From: JACOZM01 sp035289385
GTDB taxonomy: Archaea > Nanobdellota > Nanobdellia > Woesearchaeales > GW2011-AR9
DNA: 30,745 nucleotides
Assembly: GCA_035289385.1 (NCBI GenBank)
Contig: DATDXI010000030.1
Span: forward strand, 1 to 30,745
Reading direction: 5' to 3'
Numbering within the stretch: the first letter of the stretch is position 1; every line of letters starts with the position of its first letter. The translations under genes and the position numbers were made by a program. A model generated the notes under the pieces. It ran no database searches and had not been told where the DNA came from. It saw only the letters and a program-made list of their open reading frames with translations. This document shows positions 13,058 to 20,581 of this stretch, one piece after another.

Positions 13058-14401
13058 TCACATCCCTGAAGGTAACTTTCCCTTCATCTTCTTCATCATC
13101 TTATTTAAATCTTGCTCACTTTTAAACATTTTCATCATTTTCTTGCTCTGGCGATATTGTTTGAGCATTTCCCGCACAACACCTATCCCTACACCAGAGC
13201 CAGAGGCTATTCTATCAATCCTATCCGCAGACAAAATATCTGGATCTTCCAGCTCTTCTTTGGTCATAGAATCCATAGCATATTTCCATTTCTCTAATTT
13301 CTCTTCCTGCACATCAAGCATCTCTTTCGGCAATTGTAAGGAGCTCATGCCCGGGATCATGCTCATGATCTTCTTCAGAGAACCCATCTTCTTCATCGAT
13401 GCCATCTGGTCATACAAGTCAACAAGGTTGAAATCGCCTTTCAGAAATTTCTCTTTCATATCTTCTGCTTTCTCTTCGGTCATGACTTCTTTGGCTTTCT
13501 CTAAAAGAGTTTCTAAATCTCCCATACCAATCAATCGCCCGACGAAGCGCTGAGGGTAGAATACTTCCAGATCATCGATCTTCTCTCCTACTCCGATAAA
13601 CATGATCGGAGCAGATGTCACCGCGCAGGCGCTTAATGCCCCTCCACCTTTAGCTGTTCCTTCCAATTTTGTGACAATAACTCCGGTAATTTTACAGGTA
13701 TCATGGAAAGCCTGGGCCTGCTTCTGGGCAGCCTGGCCGATGTCAGCAGAAATAACCAACAAGCGCTCATCCGCTTGAATAGTAGAACTGAGCTGATTGA
13801 GCTCTTCGATCAACTCTTCGGATAGAGCATCTCTCCCGGCAGTATCGATCAGGATAATGTCATAAGCAGGCAGCTTCTTTTCAAAGCTGAGGTAAATAGT
13901 TACGGGATCTTTCTCTTTCTTGATGCCAAAAAAATCAACGCCGACCGTTTTTGCCAGCTGTTCTAGCTGATCATACGCAGCCGGGCGCCACGTATCTGTG
14001 GCCATGACTGCAACCTTTAATCCTCTTTTCTTATAGAATTTGGCTAATTTTCCTGCCGTTGTCGTCTTTCCTGAGCCAAACAAGCCGACGAGCATGATTT
14101 TTATTGGCTTTTTCTCTAATTTAATTTCCCGAACGTCCTTGCCTAGAAAATTCGTTAATTCTTCATAAACGATCTTGATGAGCTGTTCCCGTTTCGTGAT
14201 TCCCGGAGGAGTTTTTTCCTTTGCACGCTCTTTGATGGCATTGCTTAACGAGAATACTAATTGAACATTGGTATCGGACTGCAATAATGCCCGTTGGATA
14301 TCTTTAACCAGCTCATTGATGAGCTTTTCATCCACAAAAGCTGCTCCAGTAATCTTGCTGATCGTACTCTTCAATGACTCCCCTAATTTCTCTAAAACCA
14401 T
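13058..14401 (-). CDS. srp54: Signal recognition particle 54 kDa protein (SRP54/Ffh)
   Basis: GTPase that binds signal sequences and 7S RNA and targets ribosomes to the SecYE membrane channel together with FtsY. The N-domain helical bundle is about 1-95. The G-domain has P-loop GLFGSGKTTT (106-115), DTWRPAA (136-142), DTAGR (186-190) and TKLEGTAKGGG (near 244). The C-terminal Met-rich M-domain contains MSMIPGM and repeated KKMMKMF-type segments. I set the start at 14401 (MVLEKLGESL, 447 residues) rather than 14434, because the longer frame would translate through the TATA box. It heads an operon with two small unknown genes. The M-domain ends in LPSGM, slightly short but complete. Confidence 0.97.
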   Translation of the reverse strand: MVLEKLGESLKSTISKITGAAFVDEKLINELVKDIQRALLQSDTNVQLVFSLSNAIKERAKEKTPPGITKREQLIKIVYEELTNFLGKDVREIKLEKKPIKIMLVGLFGSGKTTTAGKLAKFYKKRGLKVAVMATDTWRPAAYDQLEQLAKTVGVDFFGIKKEKDPVTIYLSFEKKLPAYDIILIDTAGRDALSEELIEELNQLSSTIQADERLLVISADIGQAAQKQAQAFHDTCKITGVIVTKLEGTAKGGGALSACAVTSAPIMFIGVGEKIDDLEVFYPQRFVGRLIGMGDLETLLEKAKEVMTEEKAEDMKEKFLKGDFNLVDLYDQMASMKKMGSLKKIMSMIPGMSSLQLPKEMLDVQEEKLEKWKYAMDSMTKEELEDPDILSADRIDRIASGSGVGIGVVREMLKQYRQSKKMMKMFKSEQDLNKMMKKMKGKLPSGM

Positions 14402-14423
14402 TCTTCTTGAGAAAGAGAGATGT

Positions 14424-14431
14424 TTTATAAA
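14424..14431 (-). promoter_or_regulatory. TATA box of srp54
   Basis: TTTATAAA on the minus strand begins 30 nt before the ATG at 14401 and lies inside the N-terminal extension of the longer open frame, which rules that extension out. Confidence 0.8.
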
Positions 14432-14486
14432 CATTATGAGGAAATATTATCAGGAAAAATTATCGGGATACCACAGAGGAAATCTG

Positions 14487-15017
14487 CTATTGCTCAGGGC
14501 TATTCTTTTTGCTGTTGGATGAAAACAAGGCAAAGTACTTCTTCATTGTCGGCAAAAAGTCGTCTGGATGATTTTGAAGTTGCCGATGCAGTTCTGGAGG
14601 AGAGAACCACCGTACTTTTTCCACTTCATCTTCCTGTATCTTCAACAGAGATATTTCTATATCAATATTCAGCAAATACCACTGCGTAAAATGACAATAG
14701 TCTGCATCTGTTCTTGTTTTTGGGCCAAGGGTAGGCTTAATATTCCTTAGCCCTAGTTCTTCTTCAGCTTCCTTGATAATATTTTCTTCGTAGGTTTCTC
14801 CTTCATCAACAGTCCCCGCAACAGCAGGACCCCATTTTCCTGGGTGATGAGACTTGCTATGATGACGTTTAGCAAGAAGAATATTACCCTTTGAATTGGT
14901 GATCCATAACGCAGATACGCGATACCAATCATCTTTCTTCAAAGAATTACTCTGTTTATAACCAATAATAGTATCTGTTTCATCTACAATAATTCTTCTC
15001 TTTAGCGATTCTGCCAT
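14487..15017 (-). CDS. Nudix hydrolase, isopentenyl-diphosphate isomerase-like
   Basis: 176 residues with the Nudix box GTVDEGETYEENIIKEAEEELGL (about 67-89). The consensus Arg of REUxEE is replaced by Lys, but the metal-binding EAEEE acids are kept. The preceding RVSALWITNSKGNILLAKR resembles the start of the IDI/MutT-like fold. It probably hydrolyses a nucleoside or other diphosphate; an isoprenoid isomerase role is possible but I do not see the specific Cys/Glu active-site context needed to claim it. It is a single gene on the minus strand with a hairpin element about 90 bp upstream. Confidence 0.85.
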   Translation of the reverse strand: MAESLKRRIIVDETDTIIGYKQSNSLKKDDWYRVSALWITNSKGNILLAKRHHSKSHHPGKWGPAVAGTVDEGETYEENIIKEAEEELGLRNIKPTLGPKTRTDADYCHFTQWYLLNIDIEISLLKIQEDEVEKVRWFSPPELHRQLQNHPDDFLPTMKKYFALFSSNSKKNSPEQ

Positions 15018-15106
15018 GGAAAAATTATCTTCAAGAACATTAAATATCTTCCGCTATTTTTTATATTACCTTACAAACAGCGATTCTTAAAATACTTCTC
15101 AAAGAG

Positions 15107-15266
15107 TTATGCAGAAAATAGCCAGAAAACCAGTGACTTTAGTCACTGGATGAATGGCATGGATATTTCTGGCTATTTTGCATGCTAAAAATGCGTGATT
15201 AAGAAACCATCCTTAGAAACCTCACCATTTATGGCGAGGAGGGATGGTTTCACACATTTTTATCAT
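15107..15266 (-). mobile_element. Two-hairpin element, 160 bp
   Basis: The reverse complement is homologous to 22591-22717. Shared parts are ATGATAAAAATGTGTGAAACC at one end, CCATAAATGG in the first hairpin, the joint CATTTTTAGCATGCAAAA, and GCATAA at the other end. First hairpin: GAAACCATCC with GGATGGTTTC around the CCATAAATGG tip. Second: AATAGCCAGAAA with TTTCTGGCTATT and tip CCAGTGACTAAAGTCACTGG. Two subterminal hairpins without a coding region resemble non-autonomous IS200/IS605 relatives. Confidence 0.82.
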
Positions 15267-15280
15267 TCTTAAAAACGTAT

Positions 15281-15640
15281 TCAGCGTACATTCCCTCGCA
15301 TCTGCTGCTGGTCATCTGGTGATAACGGAATGCCCCAAGCTCGGGCACTCAAAACGCTTTCAGCATCACCTTGCCGATAGTCAACAGAAGCATGATAGTC
15401 TGCAGATGGGCAGCGAACCTCTAAGCTTACTCTCTTTTGATCAGCCATCCTCGCTGCAAGATCAGCAATAAACTCGCTAACCTGCTGCCCATGACCATAT
15501 TGATACGTTAAAAGCTGCTGCTTCCCATCAGGCAACGTAACATCAATCTCTAGCGGACCAGCCTGTCTGGCAGCATGCAAGCCAGTCTGCACGATGCCCA
15601 GAGCTTCCCGTACCGTCATGACTGAATAGTTTTGGATCAT
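15281..15640 (-). CDS. Hypothetical protein, 119 residues
   Basis: Not recognised. It is a small soluble alpha/beta-looking protein (TVREALGIVQTGLHAARQAGPLEIDVTLPDGKQQLLTYQYG ...) with no motif I can name. Codon composition is somewhat GC-richer than the surrounding AT-rich genes, which may hint at a different history. A TATA-like box (ATTTATAA, near 15665-15672) lies about 32 nt before the ATG, supporting expression. Met8 is an alternative start. Neighbours are an NYN-domain gene upstream on the same strand and a hairpin element at its 3' end. Confidence 0.6.
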   Translation of the reverse strand: MIQNYSVMTVREALGIVQTGLHAARQAGPLEIDVTLPDGKQQLLTYQYGHGQQVSEFIADLAARMADQKRVSLEVRCPSADYHASVDYRQGDAESVLSARAWGIPLSPDDQQQMRGNVR

Positions 15641-15700
15641 AATCCATAAAAAGATGAGAATTACTTATAAATGTTACCACCAAAAAGTAAGTTATCACTT

Positions 15701-16243
15701 TTATGCTGGCACGGGCTCATCTGAAGGATGATTTTTCTTCGGCACATATCTGCGGGGAGGCATCTTTGGGCTGAAGACAAACCAGTCTTCTTTGGTGATA
15801 GGGTGAAAGTAATCAGCTTCCTCGATAAGAATACGAGCAGTGGTCTGCTCTACGGCAGCGATCTCTACCCGAACACCTTCTGACTTTAAGTGCCGCACTA
15901 AATCAACGTAATCGGAATCACCGGACATGATGATGATCGTGTCAACTTTTGAAGCCAACTGTGTAGCTTTGATAGACAGAGGGATATCTGCAGATTTATG
16001 GCAAGGAACGACAGAACCGTAAAAGTAATTATGCAGCCGTTCAGCCAGTTTTGAGGAAATGTTTTTCCCTTCTCGGAAATAGATCAGCCTGTTCAATCCT
16101 CTGTTGCTCAGCAACTTTGGAATGATGGTATCAAAATTGATCATAGAGCTGATGTTCCCCGACTGCTCATGGATGCTTCGTTCGATATTATTTCCATCGC
16201 AAAGAATGGCAACAGATTGGTTCACTAAAATAGTAGTTTTCAT
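15701..16243 (-). CDS. NYN/LabA-like PIN-fold protein (DUF88)
   Basis: 180 residues with NYN-domain landmarks: VAILCDGNNIERS (metal-binding Asp and following Asn) near the N-terminus and the second acidic site IIIMSGDSDYVDLVRHL in the C-terminal half. Then follow a Ser/Thr-poor strand and a basic tail (PPRRYVPKKNHPS). NYN domains are PIN-like ribonucleases with a single divalent metal site. The frame is open to 16447, but that region is the tRNA-Arg gene on the other strand. The ATG at 16243 has a close Shine-Dalgarno (AGGTGAGG) and begins the conserved fold. It is divergent from the tRNA gene. Confidence 0.88.
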   Translation of the reverse strand: MKTTILVNQSVAILCDGNNIERSIHEQSGNISSMINFDTIIPKLLSNRGLNRLIYFREGKNISSKLAERLHNYFYGSVVPCHKSADIPLSIKATQLASKVDTIIIMSGDSDYVDLVRHLKSEGVRVEIAAVEQTTARILIEEADYFHPITKEDWFVFSPKMPPRRYVPKKNHPSDEPVPA

Positions 16244-16321
16244 AGACCTCACCTTTTTTGGGATAATGTCAGCAAAAAGAACATTAACTTTAAAAACTAT
16301 TCCCTTTTCCGAAAGACAGGT

Positions 16322-16499
16322 GGGCCTATAGCATAACCTGGATAGTGCGGCGGGCTTCGGAAGGCAACAGAAAACTTTGCCGGCAGCAACCCGTTGATCA
16401 GGGTTCAAAACAGATCTCCCAGATCTGAAAGGGGGATTCGCGGTCATTCACATTCCCGCTCATAAGAACTGGGGATCATTGAAAGTCCCTGTAGGCTCA
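16322..16499 (+). tRNA. tRNA-Arg (anticodon UCG) with two introns, at 37/38 and in the T-loop at 59/60
   Basis: Exons give a standard 74-nt cloverleaf: acceptor GGGCCTA/TAGGCTC with discriminator A, D-arm GCAT/GTGC, anticodon stem GCGGG/CCCGT, anticodon TCG at 16357-16359, and T-arm CAGGG-TTCAAAT-CCCTG. Intron 1 is 28 nt (16361-16388) with an inner GGCAA/TTGCC stem and bulges GG^A and CA^A; its central helix has one mismatch. Intron 2 is 76 nt (16410-16485) between T-loop bases 59 and 60. It has a clean bulge-helix-bulge: helix TTCA/TGAA flanked by bulges AA^A and AG^T, both cut after the second base, then GATCTCC/GGGGATC. CCA is not encoded. TATA-like TTTAAAAA lies about 30 nt upstream; a T-run follows. 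Confidence 0.93.
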
Positions 16500-16505
16500 T
16501 TTTTT
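16500..16505 (+). terminator. T-run after tRNA-Arg
   Basis: Six T directly after the discriminator base of tRNA-Arg, matching archaeal T-rich termination; it also lies in the short gap to the convergent cutA gene. Confidence 0.6.
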
Positions 16506-16520
16506 ATTTCTTCAGCAGTT

Positions 16521-16832
16521 TTATTTCTTCAATTGTTCTTGAACCCACACCATATATTCCTTGTTGGCAGAGACGGGAATCTTGCAGATGCAAGGGACAT
16601 CGTAAGAATGCAGCTTTTTTATTTCTGTTTCAACCAGAGAATATTTCTTCTCCAACGTCTTGAGAATCAGCACCACTTCATCATCGCTTTGAACTTTCCC
16701 TTTCCAAGTATACATGCTCTTGATAGGAAAGATGTTGGCACAGGCAATGAGCTTTTTCTTTAATAACAATTGGGCAATCTTCTGCGCTTCTTTTTCATCT
16801 CCTGCAGTTACGTAAACAAAGATAGCTTGCAT
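16521..16832 (-). CDS. cutA: CutA1 divalent-cation tolerance protein
   Basis: 103 residues, the normal length, with the family sequence AIFVYVTAGDEKEAQKIAQLLLKKKLIACANIFPIKSMYTWKGK and a C-terminal HSYDVPCICKIPV. CutA1 forms very stable trimers with a ferredoxin-like fold and binds metals such as copper; its physiological role is still debated. It ends 21 bp from the convergent tRNA-Arg gene. It is monocistronic as far as visible. Confidence 0.97.
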   Translation of the reverse strand: MQAIFVYVTAGDEKEAQKIAQLLLKKKLIACANIFPIKSMYTWKGKVQSDDEVVLILKTLEKKYSLVETEIKKLHSYDVPCICKIPVSANKEYMVWVQEQLKK

Positions 16833-16888
16833 CTCTTGACAAATGGTTCTTAGCTATAATAAATTTTCGCTGAGAAAGGAAAAGAAAC

Positions 16889-17404
16889 CTACTTCTCTCC
16901 AAAAAATATCTTCATTACCAAATCAAAATGATACGTATAATCTTCCTCTCTCCCCGCATAAGTTTCTAAGATCTGCAGAAATCGTTTCCTTAGATCTTTT
17001 AATTCCACTTTTCTTGATGCAACAACCGCTTTTATATCCTCTATATCACGATTGTTAAAACGAGCAGTCTTGGTTAGAATAATATCCTCTACAGACAGTG
17101 TTTTCAGCAAGAGACGCTTACCTGAAAAATGAACAGTTTCTGCTTTTTCTGTATAATCTTTCGGTAACTGCACTGCAAAGATATACCCCTCCTGGAAAAG
17201 ATCTACCACAAATCTTTCCGAAACCGCGGCTTTCTTAAACTCAGCAAAATATTCCTTTGAGATACAAAAATCAACATCACGAGTCGATTCTTTTAATCCA
17301 AGAAGAGTTAATGCCGTTCCACCTACTGCAACTATCATCATTTTTTGAGAAAGCTTACTATCAACACTTTTTAGCCAATCAAGGAGATCGTGCCGCGTAA
17401 TCAT
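16889..17404 (-). CDS. Nucleotidyltransferase-fold protein (DUF6036/AbiEii-like)
   Basis: 171 residues. The N-terminal part has the minimal nucleotidyltransferase pattern: GGTALTLLGLKESTRDVDF, i.e. the GG...D.D signature of AbiEii/DUF6036-type enzymes, followed by a helical C-terminal part (TLSVEDIILTKTARFNNRDIEDIKAVV) that matches the conserved K.AR...RDxxD region of these proteins. Members transfer nucleotides to tRNA or proteins and often act as toxins. Its ATG overlaps the stop of the upstream gene (ATGA), a hallmark of translational coupling, so the two probably form a toxin-antitoxin-like pair; this is inference from layout and family. Confidence 0.78.
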   Translation of the reverse strand: MITRHDLLDWLKSVDSKLSQKMMIVAVGGTALTLLGLKESTRDVDFCISKEYFAEFKKAAVSERFVVDLFQEGYIFAVQLPKDYTEKAETVHFSGKRLLLKTLSVEDIILTKTARFNNRDIEDIKAVVASRKVELKDLRKRFLQILETYAGREEDYTYHFDLVMKIFFGEK

Positions 17405-18087
17405 GAGTACGTCCTCGCCATCATTTTGAAATCTTCATCAAAAAATCTCCCTAACAGATGCCAGGAAGCCATTCTAGGAGAGCTGGATTTTGTTAAGAAC
17501 TCTTTATATTCCTTGCCGAAATCTTCACCTAAAAGATGCTGTTCTTTTTCTTTATTTTTACGGAGATACCTCAGCAGGTTTTGTAGTTCTTCTTTTTTAG
17601 AGATAGGCTTACTTAAAGAGAGAGCAGTTTCCAGAAGAAAACCCAACTGATTCTTCATCTGAAAACAAGTTGCCAATTCTAGAAGCTTAAATGGATCAAT
17701 CTCTTGTTTCAACAGTAAAAGAGGAATAGCTTCAATGAATCTGGCTTCGGGATACTGCAGGAGAATGTGCATGATCAGCTCTTCTAGAGGAATCTTTTTT
17801 CCTTTGCCAGAAGCATAAGGCGTGATCAGTTCGTAACCACAGCTGCTTAAATTGAAGATGATATCCTGCCGACTGATGTGTTCCTTTCGATGATTTATCT
17901 CCGGCAAAAGATGAAATTGTTCTATGGCATGGATAGCACGAAGTTTGGGACGGATAGACGCAGAGAGATAATTCCTTTCTGTTTGCGTCAACGATCTGCC
18001 TGCCCGCCTTTTGAGGATAGTTTCTATTTCCCTTTCTCCAAAGAGAAGAAGAAGCTGTTCTCTGTCCAAAAATTGTTTTTTCTGCAT
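17401..18087 (-). CDS. Hypothetical partner of the nucleotidyltransferase, 228 residues
   Basis: Not assignable to a named family by eye. The N-terminal part (LLLLFGEREIETILKRRAGRSLTQTERNYLSASIRPKLRAIHAI) recalls a conserved RSLTQTERNYLS-RPKL segment in archaeal regulators/antitoxin-like proteins encoded next to nucleotidyltransferases. The rest is helical and Leu-rich. The start at 18087 (MQKKQFLDRE) is preferred over 18102, since TTTATATA starts 33 nt before it and only 18 nt before the longer one. A near-perfect 18-bp palindrome lies between TATA and ATG. Overlap with the next gene by ATGA implies coupled translation, suiting an antitoxin made first. Confidence 0.65.
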   Translation of the reverse strand: MQKKQFLDREQLLLLFGEREIETILKRRAGRSLTQTERNYLSASIRPKLRAIHAIEQFHLLPEINHRKEHISRQDIIFNLSSCGYELITPYASGKGKKIPLEELIMHILLQYPEARFIEAIPLLLLKQEIDPFKLLELATCFQMKNQLGFLLETALSLSKPISKKEELQNLLRYLRKNKEKEQHLLGEDFGKEYKEFLTKSSSPRMASWHLLGRFFDEDFKMMARTYS

Positions 18088-18089
18088 TG

Positions 18090-18107
18090 TACCTATATAC
18101 ATAGGTA
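18090..18107. promoter_or_regulatory. Palindromic operator candidate of the nucleotidyltransferase pair
   Basis: TACCTATATACATAGGTA is an 18-bp palindrome with one mismatched pair, located between the TATA box (18113-18120) and the ATG at 18087. Binding here would block initiation, as expected for autoregulation of a toxin-antitoxin operon. Confidence 0.55.
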
Positions 18108-18188
18108 TGTATTATATAAACATTTCTATAATTATTCACATTTATTTCTATGAAGGGAAATAACTCCTTATTCGTCCAGATGGATTAC

Positions 18189-18237
18189 TATGAAGGATAT
18201 GAAGGATATGAAGGATGTGAAGGATATGAAGGATATT
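18189..18237 (+). repeat. 9-bp microsatellite, five units (TGAAGGATA type)
   Basis: Five consecutive copies of a 9-bp unit, one with a single change (GGATGTGAA). It lies in a 199-bp intergenic stretch. Two short frames run through it (a Met-Lys-Asp repeat from 18190 and a Tyr-Glu-Gly repeat from 18150), but neither has other support, so I do not call a gene. Confidence 0.85.
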
Positions 18238-18301
18238 AAAAAATATCTGATGAGAGAAATCCGACTATCCCTATTAAAGAAAAATTAGCTGTTCTTTCCC
18301 T

Positions 18302-18763
18302 TCAAGAAGGAAATTGCTCTCGTCCTTCCATAAACTCCTTCAACAGCTCCCCTTTTACCATCTTTAACGAATAGTCAATATTCGTCAGGTTTTTTGTGGC
18401 AATAAAATCAATGAACGTATCTTGCTTACGTATATGCCAAGTAGCAAACTCTTTAGCTGTTGCGCAGAGATGATTGACATCACAATGACCTATCCGTAAA
18501 TCCTCTTTATGACGGGCAGGATGTAAAGGACAAAGAAAACAGCCTTTCTCTTCGATAAGATTCCTGCAGACACCATGGTTCAGATTATCAACGTGATACC
18601 TATCCCGAAAATGAAGAAATTCTGTTCTTTTCTGAGGATGAGCATGAGTAAATTCCGCAGTACTTTTTGTTATCGCTTCTTTAATCTGTTCTGGAGAACC
18701 AAAGTTACGGCCGCAGCAGCCCATACATCCTCCGTTCATCTGGCATAATGGTGAAAAAGGCAT
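18302..18763 (-). CDS. Cys/His-rich protein, putative metal- or Fe-S-binding, downstream of argS
   Basis: 153 residues. Cys positions cluster in CMGCCGR (about 14-19), GVCRN, GCFLCPLHPARH and GHCDVNHLC, giving nine to ten potential ligands plus several His, consistent with a bound metal or Fe-S centre, in the style of YkgJ/CxxxCxxC proteins. I cannot name the family. The ATG is 1 bp after the argS stop (ATGTGAGATG), so the two genes are coupled in one operon. A role in tRNA-related or redox control is inferred only from that position. Confidence 0.7.
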   Translation of the reverse strand: MPFSPLCQMNGGCMGCCGRNFGSPEQIKEAITKSTAEFTHAHPQKRTEFLHFRDRYHVDNLNHGVCRNLIEEKGCFLCPLHPARHKEDLRIGHCDVNHLCATAKEFATWHIRKQDTFIDFIATKNLTNIDYSLKMVKGELLKEFMEGREQFPS

Positions 18764-18764
18764 C

Positions 18765-20471
18765 TCACATCTCCTCCGGAGCCTGAAGCCCTAATAGAAA
18801 CAAACCATTGACTAATACCTGCCTAACACCATCTACCAACAACAACAAGGCTTTCATCTCCTGCTTTCGCTCTGAAATGACCGGACAGCGCTGATAAAAT
18901 TCACTAAAGGCCTGCGCTAAAGTTATGAGATATTGAGCTAAGATATGGGGCTTATATGTTCTGGCGACATCTGCGATGACATCAGAAAATTGTGATAATA
19001 GTTTAATGAGTTTCAATGCTTCCTGCTGGTGGAAATGCTCAAAGCTCACTTTCTCTGAAACGGCTATGCCATACTCTTTCTTTCCTTTTCTTAAGAGAGA
19101 GCAGGCCCGAGCATGAGCATATTGCAGGTATGGCCCCGTTTCACCTTCAAAGCTGAGCGATTCTTCCGGATTGAAGATGATATCTTTTCCCGGGTCAGTC
19201 TGCAGCATGAAAAATTTTATGGCTGCTAAGGCGATAGCATCGGCGCGAGAAGAAACTTCTTCAGGCAATAATGAATCATGGCGTTTCGTAATTTCCGTGG
19301 CAGCAATGTTGGCAACTTCATTGATGATATCATCAGCATCCACCACCGTCCCTTCCCTGGATTTCATCCTGCCTGTAGGAAGATGAACTAAACCATAACT
19401 CAAGTGGTACAGACCGTCAGAATATTTTCTTCCCAGCAATTCTAAAATCTTGAAAAGCTGCTGGAAATGAAGTTTTTGCTCTGAAGCAACGACATAAACC
19501 ATCTTATTGAATTTAAAATCGCGATAGCGCATCGTTGCTAAATACAGATCCTGCGTGATGTAGATGGATGTCTGATCTGCGCGAAGAAGAACTTTATCGG
19601 ATAGATGATATTTTTCCAAAGGAGCAATGATAGCTCCCGTCTCGTCTTTCTGGAAGATCTTTCTCTCAAATCCTTCCCAAACAACTTCCTTAGCTGCTTC
19701 ATAATATTCAGATTCAGGATATTCTTTATCAAAGACTATGCCAAATCTTTGATATGTCTGCGCAAACCCCGATAGAACCCAAGAGTTCATCTGCTTCCAG
19801 AGCTTTCTTGTCTCTTTGTCTCCCTGCTCCCAGCGAAGAAGGAGCTGTTGCGCTTCTTCTTTCAGATGAGGATCTTCCACTGCTTTTTGTGAAAACAAGA
19901 CGTAATAATCTCCTACAAAATGATCTCCCTTCTTGTCCGGCAGCTTTTCTTGCCCCCATTTCTGATAGGCCAGCATGGACTGGCAGATATGGATGCCACG
20001 GTCGTTGATGATGTTCACCGGATGAACTTCATAACCCATGAAGGAGAAGACACGGCAGACAGACTGGCCAAGAGCCATATTCCGAAGGTGTCCTAGATGT
20101 AATGGCTTGTTGGTATTTGGTCCGCAATATTCGATGACAACTCTCTTTCCTTTTCCCAGGTCTTTCTTGCCGTAATATTTTCCTTCTTGATAGATCTCTT
20201 GCAGGGTATGTTCTGCCAGAAAGACAGGATTCAGAAAAAAATTAAGATAAGGGCCGGAAGTATCCATTTTGGAAAATACCCTAGGCAGGGTCAGCTTCTC
20301 TTTCAGCTTCTTTGCCTCTTCCGCCGGATTTTTCCCGAGCTTGAAGCAGGGAAACGCGTAATCACCTAAGCGAGAATCTGGTGGTACGGAGATCATGGTC
20401 TTTAATTCTGTACCAGCTATTTTTGTCTCAAGAGCTAAGAGTTCCGCAATTTCTTCCTTAAAGTCCATCAT
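18765..20471 (-). CDS. argS: Arginyl-tRNA synthetase
   Basis: 568-residue class I synthetase charging tRNA-Arg. The N-terminal additional domain (about 1-105) contains DYAFPCFKL. The signature NTNKPLHLGHLRN (119-131) includes HLGH, and the KMSKS-like loop is GRMKSREGTVVD near residue 370. The C-terminal DALR anticodon-binding domain begins about 440 (ETGPYLQYAHARACSLLRK) and ends close to the stop. MKSRE replaces KMSKS, as in most ArgRS. Met2 is an equally good start. The organism's tRNA-Arg(UCG) with two introns lies about 2.3 kb downstream in the window. It is the first gene of an operon with the Cys-rich protein. Confidence 0.97.
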   Translation of the reverse strand: MMDFKEEIAELLALETKIAGTELKTMISVPPDSRLGDYAFPCFKLGKNPAEEAKKLKEKLTLPRVFSKMDTSGPYLNFFLNPVFLAEHTLQEIYQEGKYYGKKDLGKGKRVVIEYCGPNTNKPLHLGHLRNMALGQSVCRVFSFMGYEVHPVNIINDRGIHICQSMLAYQKWGQEKLPDKKGDHFVGDYYVLFSQKAVEDPHLKEEAQQLLLRWEQGDKETRKLWKQMNSWVLSGFAQTYQRFGIVFDKEYPESEYYEAAKEVVWEGFERKIFQKDETGAIIAPLEKYHLSDKVLLRADQTSIYITQDLYLATMRYRDFKFNKMVYVVASEQKLHFQQLFKILELLGRKYSDGLYHLSYGLVHLPTGRMKSREGTVVDADDIINEVANIAATEITKRHDSLLPEEVSSRADAIALAAIKFFMLQTDPGKDIIFNPEESLSFEGETGPYLQYAHARACSLLRKGKKEYGIAVSEKVSFEHFHQQEALKLIKLLSQFSDVIADVARTYKPHILAQYLITLAQAFSEFYQRCPVISERKQEMKALLLLVDGVRQVLVNGLFLLGLQAPEEM

Positions 20472-20554
20472 AGAGAGAATAATTGAGGGCGATTTATTAA
20501 GTTTATTGGTGGCATTTGCAGAAACAACAACTTTAAAAATAGCATGAACATCCT

Positions 20555-20581
20555 ATGTCAAAAAGAGGGATAAGTCTATGA
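20555..20581 (+). CDS. Possible 8-codon leader peptide before the UbiB gene
   Basis: ATG to TGA encoding MSKRGISL. Its stop overlaps the UbiB start as ATGA, and its GAGGGA serves as Shine-Dalgarno for UbiB. It could couple or tune translation. Support is positional only. Confidence 0.25.
   Translation: MSKRGISL

Noticed and set aside
14402..14434. Eleven-residue N-terminal extension of SRP54
   Set aside because: It contains the TATA box of the gene; SRP54 homologues begin at the MVLEKLGE-type start.
16244..16447. 68-residue N-terminal extension of the NYN protein
   Set aside because: It is antisense to tRNA-Arg, and a Shine-Dalgarno precedes the shorter ATG at 16243.
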